Assembly: GCA_007132365.1 (NCBI GenBank)
Contig: SLOS01000252.1
Location: 1 to 7,802 of the forward strand
Direction: 5' to 3'
Source of the DNA: Bacteroidales bacterium
GTDB lineage: Bacteria; Bacteroidota; Bacteroidia; Bacteroidales; PUMT01
Length of the DNA: 7,802 nucleotides
Part shown: positions 1 through 5,722 of the stretch, piece by piece
How the letters are laid out: each line of letters starts with the position of its first letter
Numbering within the stretch: position 1 is the first letter of the stretch
Position numbers and translations under genes: made by a program
Notes under the pieces: model-generated
The model's database searches: none
What the model was told of the DNA's origin: nothing
What the model saw: the letters and a program-made list of their open reading frames with translations, nothing else

Positions 1-78
1 GAAGATCAAAGGGTTCAGGAAAAGCTGATGGAACAAAAAGAATCTGAGCAAAGACCCAGAACAGGGAGGAACTGGTAA
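1..78 (+). CDS. batC: C-terminal end of a probable BatC (TPR protein), 5' partial
   Basis: Frame 1 is open from the first base and ends at TAA (76-78), giving 25 residues rich in Glu, Gln, Lys and Arg (starting EDQRVQEKLMEQ) and ending in Asn-Trp. This is the charged tail expected of BatC, the small TPR protein that precedes BatD in Bacteroidota aerotolerance operons; BatC proteins of this phylum often end in a charged stretch closing with Trp. Only the tail is visible, so no TPR motif can be seen. The identification rests on gene order (14 bp before batD, same strand) and on composition. It is very likely the same transcript as batD and batE. Another small charged protein at this position cannot be excluded. 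Confidence 0.6.
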   Translation, partial: EDQRVQEKLMEQKESEQRPRTGRNW

Positions 79-92
79 AAAATGATTTATAT

Positions 93-1940
93 ATGCAAAT
101 AACCTCTTATATGGAAGTCTTATTGATCAGGGCATTAAAGATGCTGTTGATCATAATGCTCACTGCATCTTATTCCTTTGCACAGGATGTGGAATTTAAT
201 GCATCTGCCCCCCCGGTAGTTTCAGTTGGTGAGCAGTTCAGGCTTACATATTCACTCAACAACAGGGGAAGTGATCTCCGGTTACCGGACCTTGGCAGTT
301 TCCGGCTGGTATCGGGTCCCAGTACCTCAAGCAGCAGCAGTGTCCAGATCATTAACGGGCAAATGACACAAACACAGTCCGTTACCTATACCTATACATT
401 GATGGCCACAGAGGCGGGTACCTTTAGCATCGGTCCTGCAACAGTAACTGTCGGGTCAGAACAGTATACCTCCAACCCGGTTCAGATTGAGGTAGTGCCG
501 GACAGTGAGGGCAGAAGAACCGCTCCCGGTCAGCCTCAGGTGCCGGGGACTGCAGTACGTCCGCGAGATGTATCAGGGGAGGATCTGTTTGTGAGGATAC
601 ATTTTGACAAAAGGGAGGTTTATCAGGGTGAAGGGGTGGTTGCAACAATAAAATTATATTCAAAACTTGATCTTACGGGTATAGAAAATGTGAGGTTCCC
701 TGCCTTCAGCGGTTTTTTTCAGCAGGAGATAGAAGTGCCACCCCTGCGAAGCCTCAACCGGGAGGTTATTGATGGTGAGATATATGGAACCGGAGTTTTG
801 AAGCAGCTGATACTTTTTCCGCAACGTAGCGGTGAGATAAATATAGGATCATTTGAGATGGATGCCCTGGTCCGTCAGCGCACTGCCAGGCGCGGCAGTT
901 TGTTTGATGATTTCTTCGGTGGTTTTGAAACTACCAGGATCCCGGTAAAGAGTCCCCCGCTGAGTCTGAATATCAAGCCTCTTCCTGATCAGAGGCCTGC
1001 GGGATTCAATGGTGCTGTTGGCGATTTCAGACTTGATGTGGACATAGATCCCGGGGAGATAAGGACCAATGAGGCCGTTAGTTTAAGGGTAACCATTTCA
1101 GGCAAGGGAAATCTTCAGTTGCTTGCACGACCGGGAGTAGATTTTCCTCCCGGCTTCGAGGTGTATGATCCTTCTGTTCGTGAGAATATTACCAATAATG
1201 TTAGCGGACAGGAGGGCAGGATTGTATATGAATACCTCATGATTCCCCGCAACGAAGGTAATTTCAGGATTCCACCTGTCCAGTTCAGCTATTTCAATCC
1301 TGCCATAGGATCCTACCGGACGCTGAGCTCTGGTGAAGTGAAGCTGGCAGTCCAAAGGGGAGAGGAATCTGATCGCGATCCTTCAGTGGCAGGTTACATG
1401 CGCGAAGATATAAGAATCCTCGGCAGTGATATCAGGTTTATAAAAACAGGAGGATTAATATTAAAGAGGATCGGGTACGACCCATTCGGGTCTTTCCGCT
1501 TCTACCTCTGGTTTATTCTGCCTCTTTTGGCTTTTGTTTCTTTGATTGTGATCCAGAGAAAAAATATTCGCGACAGGGCCGATATTGCCCTGGTAAAGAA
1601 GCGCAGGGCAAGCAAGATGGCACGGCGCAGATTAAAAAATGCAGGTATGTACCTGAAGCAAAATGATCATCAGCAGTTTTTTGAAGAGATGCTCAGGGCA
1701 AATTGGGGGTATCTGAGTGACAAGTTGCTTATACCGGTGTCCGGATTGAACAGGGAAAATGCAAAAAGTGCCCTGCTCGAAAAAAGTGTACCTCAGAAAG
1801 AAGCAGACAGGCTGATGGATATAATCGGGGAATGCGAGTTTGCCAGGTATGCGCCTTCGTCAGCAGCAGGTGATATGGAAAGAATTTACAGGGATACAAT
1901 CAATATTATCACAGAAATTGAGCAAAATATCGGGCGATGA
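93..1940 (+). CDS. batD: BatD, membrane-anchored aerotolerance protein (oxygen tolerance family)
   Basis: BatD is a membrane protein of the Bat (Bacteroides aerotolerance) system, thought to work with BatA/B/C/E and a MoxR AAA+ ATPase in envelope stress and oxygen tolerance; its biochemical activity is not established. The 615 residues show the family layout. An N-terminal signal sequence ends near residue 30 (SYSFA, then QDVEF). A large periplasmic part of repeated beta-sandwich modules runs from about 35 to 430, with typical stretches such as VGEQFRLTYSLNN, KREVYQGEGVVATIKLYS and NEAVSLRVTISGKGNL. One transmembrane helix lies at 470-488 (FYLWFILPLLAFVSLIVIQ), followed by a basic, helical cytoplasmic tail of about 125 residues. 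The length is normal for Bacteroidota BatD. The start is uncertain: ATGs at 93, 111 and 141 all leave a usable signal peptide. A GGGAGGA at 64-70 is too far upstream to decide, and Bacteroidota genes often lack a Shine-Dalgarno. The stop overlaps the batE start. Confidence 0.9.
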   Translation: MQITSYMEVLLIRALKMLLIIMLTASYSFAQDVEFNASAPPVVSVGEQFRLTYSLNNRGSDLRLPDLGSFRLVSGPSTSSSSSVQIINGQMTQTQSVTYTYTLMATEAGTFSIGPATVTVGSEQYTSNPVQIEVVPDSEGRRTAPGQPQVPGTAVRPRDVSGEDLFVRIHFDKREVYQGEGVVATIKLYSKLDLTGIENVRFPAFSGFFQQEIEVPPLRSLNREVIDGEIYGTGVLKQLILFPQRSGEINIGSFEMDALVRQRTARRGSLFDDFFGGFETTRIPVKSPPLSLNIKPLPDQRPAGFNGAVGDFRLDVDIDPGEIRTNEAVSLRVTISGKGNLQLLARPGVDFPPGFEVYDPSVRENITNNVSGQEGRIVYEYLMIPRNEGNFRIPPVQFSYFNPAIGSYRTLSSGEVKLAVQRGEESDRDPSVAGYMREDIRILGSDIRFIKTGGLILKRIGYDPFGSFRFYLWFILPLLAFVSLIVIQRKNIRDRADIALVKKRRASKMARRRLKNAGMYLKQNDHQQFFEEMLRANWGYLSDKLLIPVSGLNRENAKSALLEKSVPQKEADRLMDIIGECEFARYAPSSAAGDMERIYRDTINIITEIEQNIGR

Positions 1941-2881
1941 TGGAAAGACCTGGTTTATATCTTGGGACTGTATTATTGATTTTGTCCTTAACAATTGATT
2001 TTGCAGATGCCGGCTCACTGACGGCAGGGGCTTTCCCGCCAGCCGGTAAATTTATTCTGGCTGAGAGCTCACTGCCGGACAACGAATCACTACCAATTGA
2101 GGGCTCACTATCTCAAAGCGGCATTATCTCCGGTCATGGTTCCGGGATCAGCCTTAATGGTGCTTTTGAGCCGGATCTCGCTTTTAAGCCGGACCTGGCT
2201 TTTGCCAGAGCCAATGAATTGTATCTTGAGGGCAGCTATGAGGAAGCTATTATGATATACCGGGAGATTATCAATTCAGGATATCATTCGGCAGCACTTT
2301 ACTATAATCTTGGGAATGCCTATTATCGCTCCAATAAAATAACACCGGCAATATTGAATTATGAAAGGGCAAGCCTGCTTTCGCCCGGAGATGAGGATAT
2401 CAGTTTTAACCTTGAGCTTGCCAGGATGCATGTAAGGGACAGGATCGAAACATTACCTGATTTTTTTCTCAACCGCTGGTGGAAAGAGGCCAGAGATTTT
2501 ATGAGTGCAGATGCCTGGGCATCAGTCGCCGTTGCCACTTTTATAATAACTCTTCTCTTCCTTTCTGTTTTCCTTATTTCCGCTTCAGTTCCCGTTAAGA
2601 AGCTTTTTTTCTGGCTCGCTGTTATACTATTTTTCCTGTCAGTCATGAGTTTTTCTCTCGGGCTTGATCAGCGGAACCACATAAGAAACCACAACTCGGC
2701 AATTGTATTCTCTCCTTCGGTATCAGTCAAGAGTTCACCTGATATCAACAGTACAGATCTTTTTGTCATTCATGAAGGAACAAAGGTATGGGTCGAGGAC
2801 AGTATCGGCAACTGGCGGGCAGTGCGTCTTAGCGATGGAAATAAAGGGTGGCTCCAGCGGGATGCTATTGAGATGATCTGA
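1937..2881 (+). CDS. batE: BatE, TPR and SH3 domain membrane protein
   Basis: BatE is the last gene of the Bat aerotolerance operon and a probable partner of BatC/BatD at the inner membrane. The 314 residues read as a signal sequence (about 1-25), then a poorly conserved Ser/Gly/Leu-rich linker (26-90). TPR repeats span about 91-160, with the signatures ANELYLEGSYEEAIMIYREI and ALYYNLGNAYYRSNKITPAI. Two transmembrane helices follow at about 193-216 and 223-243. The C-terminal SH3-like domain (about 254-314) has the usual VSVKSSP start, EGTKVWVED middle and NKGWLQRDAIE end. The ATG at 1937 overlaps the batD stop as ATGA, a sign of translational coupling; the next codon is also ATG. The linker is unusual because it holds a tandem EPDLAF/KPDLAF repeat (residues 78-89). 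This gene ends the + strand operon and faces the alcohol dehydrogenase gene. Confidence 0.88.
   Translation: MMERPGLYLGTVLLILSLTIDFADAGSLTAGAFPPAGKFILAESSLPDNESLPIEGSLSQSGIISGHGSGISLNGAFEPDLAFKPDLAFARANELYLEGSYEEAIMIYREIINSGYHSAALYYNLGNAYYRSNKITPAILNYERASLLSPGDEDISFNLELARMHVRDRIETLPDFFLNRWWKEARDFMSADAWASVAVATFIITLLFLSVFLISASVPVKKLFFWLAVILFFLSVMSFSLGLDQRNHIRNHNSAIVFSPSVSVKSSPDINSTDLFVIHEGTKVWVEDSIGNWRAVRLSDGNKGWLQRDAIEMI
2168..2203 (+). repeat. 18 bp tandem repeat within the batE linker
   Basis: Two adjacent 18 bp units, 2168-2185 and 2186-2203, match at 15 of 18 positions and encode EPDLAF then KPDLAF. They sit just before the TPR domain of BatE, in the linker after the signal peptide. Upstream in the same linker, GCTCACT recurs three times (2013-2019, 2067-2073, 2103-2109), each time encoding Ser-Leu in a Ser-rich context, which suggests the linker grew by small duplications. 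Confidence 0.7.
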
Positions 2882-2895
2882 CCTGATCTCGCCCC

Positions 2896-2930
2896 TGACC
2901 GGATATTTGACATCACCCGTGACCGGATAT
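2896..2930. repeat. Direct repeat TGACCGGATAT, two copies, in the convergent gap
   Basis: An 11-base motif, TGACCGGATAT, occurs exactly at 2896-2906 and again at 2920-2930, 24 bp apart start to start, between the ends of batE and the alcohol dehydrogenase gene. Nothing shows a regulatory role. Lying at the 3' ends of both genes, the copies may be a small duplication. An A8 run at 2954-2961 reads as U8 in the dehydrogenase transcript shortly after its stop, but no GC-rich stem precedes it, so no terminator is called. Confidence 0.5.
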
Positions 2931-2977
2931 GGCCTTATACCTTACCTTATCTGAAAAAAAATAACCAATAATCAGTT

Positions 2978-4141
2978 TTAAAGGGCTTTTCGCAAAATTG
3001 CGGTAACATCTTCGGCTGTCAATTCTTTCATAAGGCCCACCGGGCCGAAAACACAGGCCTTTTTACCCATCTCAGTTAGCTGCGAGTCATCTATATTGAC
3101 CTCTTTCAATGATACGGGCATACCGATTGAGGAAAAAAACTCTCTTGCAGCGTCGATCCCTTGTCTGGCTGCTGCCATATCATCTGTAACTTCTATACCC
3201 CAGACATTGCGTGCCAGTTTAGCGAATCTCCATGAATTTTCCGGGTTCAGTACATATTCCATCCATGCAGGAAAAACAATTGCCAGTCCCGCTCCGTGGG
3301 TCAGGTCGTAAATTGCACTCAATTCGTGCTCAATGGCATGAGTAGCCCAGTCGCCCGCTGATTTGCCCGCACCCAGCAAACCGTTTAATGCCAGCGTGCC
3401 TGCCCAGAGCAAATTTGCCCTGGCCACGTAGTTTTCCGGTTCTTCAACAGCCACGGGTCCGCATTCAATGCAAATTCTAAGCAGGCTTTCAGACAGGGCA
3501 TCCTGGACCAGCGTGCCGGTATCCGGAGTAAAATATAACTCGAATATATGGCTCATTATATCAGTTACTCCGGCAGCAGTATGCCATCTGTTAACAGAAA
3601 AGGTCAGTTCCGGATCGAGAACTGAAAAAACGGGTCTCAGCAAGGCCGAACTCATTGCACGCTTTTCAGATGTTTCTTCATTACTGATTACTGCATTGCC
3701 ATTCATTTCAGATCCTGTTGCTGCCAGGGTCAGTATGGTTCCGATCGGAAGGGCCTCTTCAACCGATGCTTTTTTTATCATAAAGTCCCATGCATCACCA
3801 TCATAAAATACTCCTGCAGCTATGGCTTTTGCGCAGTCCAGAACGCTGCCTCCACCAACGGCAAGGATAAAATCGAGCTTATTTTCACGGCATAACCTGA
3901 CTCCTTCCCTTACTGATTTCATGCGGGGATTTGGCTGGATCCCGTTCAGCTCAACAAAATAGATCCTGTCATTATTCAAAAGGTTCACCACCTGGTTGTA
4001 CAATCCTGTTTTTTTGATTGATCCTCCACCATATGCCAAAAGCACTCGTGACCCGGACCTGATAATTTCGGGAATTATCTCATCTGTCTTTCCTTTTCCG
4101 AATAAAATTCTGGTTGCTGTATCAAAATTGAAGTTTTTCAT
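2978..4141 (-). CDS. yqhD: YqhD/BdhA-type metal-dependent NADPH alcohol dehydrogenase (aldehyde reductase)
   Basis: This is a cytoplasmic group III 'iron-containing' alcohol dehydrogenase that reduces short-chain aldehydes to alcohols, most likely with NADPH. The N-terminus (MKNFNFDTATRILFGKG) aligns with the start of E. coli YqhD as I remember it, so I place the start at 4141 rather than at an in-frame ATG 11 codons upstream (4174); this gives 387 residues, the length I recall for YqhD. With this numbering, YGGGS at 37-41 matches the loop that holds the NADP phosphate and AVGGGSVLD (94-102) is the dinucleotide-binding stretch. The metal ligands D194 and H198 (VTDIMSHIFE), H268 (DWATHAIEHE) and H282 (LTHGAG) have the family spacing. 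All expected catalytic features are present. The gene is divergent from the galactokinase-like gene and convergent with batE, so it is probably monocistronic. The physiological substrate cannot be read from sequence; lactaldehyde and other toxic aldehydes are plausible. Confidence 0.92.
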   Translation of the reverse strand: MKNFNFDTATRILFGKGKTDEIIPEIIRSGSRVLLAYGGGSIKKTGLYNQVVNLLNNDRIYFVELNGIQPNPRMKSVREGVRLCRENKLDFILAVGGGSVLDCAKAIAAGVFYDGDAWDFMIKKASVEEALPIGTILTLAATGSEMNGNAVISNEETSEKRAMSSALLRPVFSVLDPELTFSVNRWHTAAGVTDIMSHIFELYFTPDTGTLVQDALSESLLRICIECGPVAVEEPENYVARANLLWAGTLALNGLLGAGKSAGDWATHAIEHELSAIYDLTHGAGLAIVFPAWMEYVLNPENSWRFAKLARNVWGIEVTDDMAAARQGIDAAREFFSSIGMPVSLKEVNIDDSQLTEMGKKACVFGPVGLMKELTAEDVTAILRKAL

Positions 4142-4182
4142 TTTTTTTGTTGTTAAAACACGGTATATTGTCAAGTTGCAGT

Positions 4183-4190
4183 CAAAAATA
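4183..4190 (-). promoter_or_regulatory. Candidate Bacteroidota -7 promoter box for the alcohol dehydrogenase gene
   Basis: Read on the - strand this is TATTTTTG, an exact match to the Bacteroidota -7 consensus TAnnTTTG. It lies 41 bp before the ATG at 4141, preceded by an A9 tract (complement of T9 at 4192-4200). A TTG that could act as the -33 element is 26 nt further upstream, longer than the usual spacing of about 20, so only the -7 half is well supported. Transcription would start near 4178 and give a leader of roughly 35 nt. It also lies upstream of the ATG at 4174, but leaves that codon at the very 5' end of the message, which supports the shorter start. Confidence 0.4.
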
Positions 4191-4234
4191 CTTTTTTTTT
4201 ATTATTTAGCTACCTTCAATATTATTTTTACAAA

Positions 4235-5518
4235 ATGCCGGAAAACAGATATCTTAAGGAAAAAATAAGCAACCGGGAGACTCGTTTACTCATGTATTTA
4301 TACGGGAGTGACCCGCATGACCTGCAAAAACAGACTGATGCGTATATCAGTCTGATCAATGATTTTGAAAGAGTATTCAACGGTAAAGACCCTCAGCTTT
4401 TCAGCTCGCCAGGCCGTACAGAGATAGGGGGCAACCATACCGACCATAATAATGGCAGGGTTCTTGCCGGGTCGGTCAGCCTTGACAATATAGCAATTGC
4501 CTCCAGAAATTCACTTGATAAAATCAGGATTGAATCAGTGGGTTATCCTCCAATTGAAGTTGACTGTTCGGAACTCTCTCCCAGGAAAGGGGAGAGTTTC
4601 AGCTCTGCCTCCCTTGTCAGGGGAGTTGTGGCCGGCATAAGGGACCTGGGACTCAGATACGGTGGATTTGACGCATGCATAAATGGCCGTGTACCCAAAG
4701 GGTCCGGTTTAAGCTCCTCGGCATCTTTCGAGGTTTTGATTGGCACAATTATAAGCCATCTTTTTAATGACGGAAACCTGGATCCCCTGGATAATGCAAT
4801 TATCGGGCAAAAAGCAGAGAATAATTTTTTTGGGAAGCCTTGCGGACTGATGGACCAGACTGCATGTGCGGTGGGCGGACTGGTTGCAATTGATTTTGAG
4901 GTGCCCGGGAAACCGCTTGTCAGTAAGGTGAATTTTGATTTTACTGCAACCGGGTATTCCCTGGTTATTACAGATACAGGGGGTGATCATGCCGACCTGA
5001 ATGATGAATATGCATCATTGCCCGAAGAGATGAAATCCGTTGCTTCGGCTTTGGGCTCAGGTGTTTTGAGGGAAGTTACGCTTGGGGACATCGTAAGGGC
5101 CATTCCCGAATTGAGGCCGGTAACGGGAGACAGGGCAATTCTCCGTTCATACCATTTCCAGGAGGATAACCAGCGGGTGGTCAGGCAGGTGGAAGCTCTT
5201 GAGAGAGGGGATTTCAGATCATTTCTTAATATGGTTGTCGAGTCAGGTTACAGCTCTTTCATGTATAACCAGAACATTCACTCATCCCATAGCGTTAAAG
5301 ATCAGGGAGTAGCTCTCGGACTTGCCATGAGTGAAATGGTTCTCAAAGGTGAAGGGGCCTGGAGGGTCCATGGAGGCGGATTTGCCGGTACGATCCAGGC
5401 TTTCGTGCCTGATTCACTTCTTGATCATTATATTAAGACAATGGAGCACATTTTTGGCAAGGGTTGTTGCCACAATCTGTTTATAAGAAACAGCGGAGCG
5501 ATCAGGCTTCAGTTTTAG
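4235..5518 (+). CDS. Galactokinase-family GHMP sugar kinase
   Basis: This is a cytoplasmic GHMP-superfamily kinase that probably phosphorylates galactose, or a related sugar, at C1 with ATP. All three family motifs are present in 427 residues: SPGRTEIGGNHTDHNNG at 58-74, the ATP-binding PKGSGLSSSAS at 154-164, and motif 3 around HGGGFAGT (379-386). KPCGLMDQ at 201-208 supplies the catalytic-type Asp207, with Arg61 as its partner. His68, Asp70 and Tyr259 match other sugar contacts of human GALK1, but Asn67 replaces the Glu of the usual GEHTDY motif. I recall the TEIGGNHTDH form in a branch annotated as galactokinase in Firmicutes and Bacteroidota, where a YG..D....Q N-terminal segment also precedes motif 1; this favours the ATG at 4235 over the one at 4292. 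No strong Shine-Dalgarno or promoter is visible; ATTG (4167-4170) and TACTTTTT (4189-4196) are a weak -33/-7 pair. No Leloir gene adjoins it, so galK is not assigned outright. Confidence 0.85.
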   Translation: MPENRYLKEKISNRETRLLMYLYGSDPHDLQKQTDAYISLINDFERVFNGKDPQLFSSPGRTEIGGNHTDHNNGRVLAGSVSLDNIAIASRNSLDKIRIESVGYPPIEVDCSELSPRKGESFSSASLVRGVVAGIRDLGLRYGGFDACINGRVPKGSGLSSSASFEVLIGTIISHLFNDGNLDPLDNAIIGQKAENNFFGKPCGLMDQTACAVGGLVAIDFEVPGKPLVSKVNFDFTATGYSLVITDTGGDHADLNDEYASLPEEMKSVASALGSGVLREVTLGDIVRAIPELRPVTGDRAILRSYHFQEDNQRVVRQVEALERGDFRSFLNMVVESGYSSFMYNQNIHSSHSVKDQGVALGLAMSEMVLKGEGAWRVHGGGFAGTIQAFVPDSLLDHYIKTMEHIFGKGCCHNLFIRNSGAIRLQF

Positions 5519-5722
5519 ATAATCCTGAAAACCCGCGTCCCTGGTATGCGGTCATGTCCTGGAGTGGGTGCCCGAAAGGCATGTGTGGTTCGACCCCTTT
5601 AGTGGCTTAAAATTTAAATTCTTGCTTTTTTTGGCAAAATATTATTCAAACCTATTTGGTTCTGGCTATGCCAGGTTAGGGGACTGATCTTATAACGGAG
5701 ATTGTAATTTTATTTCCAATTA
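5519..5722. other. Convergent intergenic region, no gene called
   Basis: This gap lies between the ends of the galactokinase-like gene (+) and the glycoside hydrolase gene (-). The left part (about 5530-5605) is GC-rich compared with the AT-rich right part. It holds a small hairpin, TGCC-CGAAA-GGCA (5569-5581), and an 18-codon ORF (5554-5610, + strand) with two cysteines and no visible ribosome binding site. A T7 run is at 5626-5632, about 45 bp after the hairpin, so the two do not form a standard terminator. A second hairpin, CTGGC-TAT-GCCAG (5662-5674), could help end the glycoside hydrolase transcript, but no U-tract follows it on that strand. I see no promoter, tRNA or mobile-element end. 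Confidence 0.5.

Noticed and set aside
82..102. ATG at 82, about 11 bases after GGGAGGA (64-70), as a start for batD
   Set aside because: This frame stops at TAA 100-102 after six codons, so it cannot encode BatD. It could at most be a tiny leader peptide, with no other support.
2870..2890. Imperfect inverted repeat GAGAT...ATCTC spanning the batE stop codon
   Set aside because: Only five pairs with an 11-base loop and no following T-run, so it does not qualify as a terminator.
3468..3806. 112-codon open frame on the + strand inside the alcohol dehydrogenase gene
   Set aside because: It is antisense to a strongly conserved YqhD-type gene and its translation shows no recognisable motif; it is a shadow frame. 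The other antisense frames inside batD, batE, the kinase and the glycosidase were rejected for the same reason.
5585..5602. GGTTCGACCCC, resembling a tRNA T-loop and possible tRNA 3' end or attachment site
   Set aside because: The bases flanking the TTCGACC loop do not pair (TGTGG against CCTTT), and no acceptor, D-arm or anticodon arm can be built around it.
5611..5632. AT-rich palindrome AATTTAAATT followed by a T7 run as a terminator for the kinase gene
   Set aside because: The stem is entirely A/T, and the bases between it and the T-run break the intrinsic terminator layout. It is about 95 bases past the stop.
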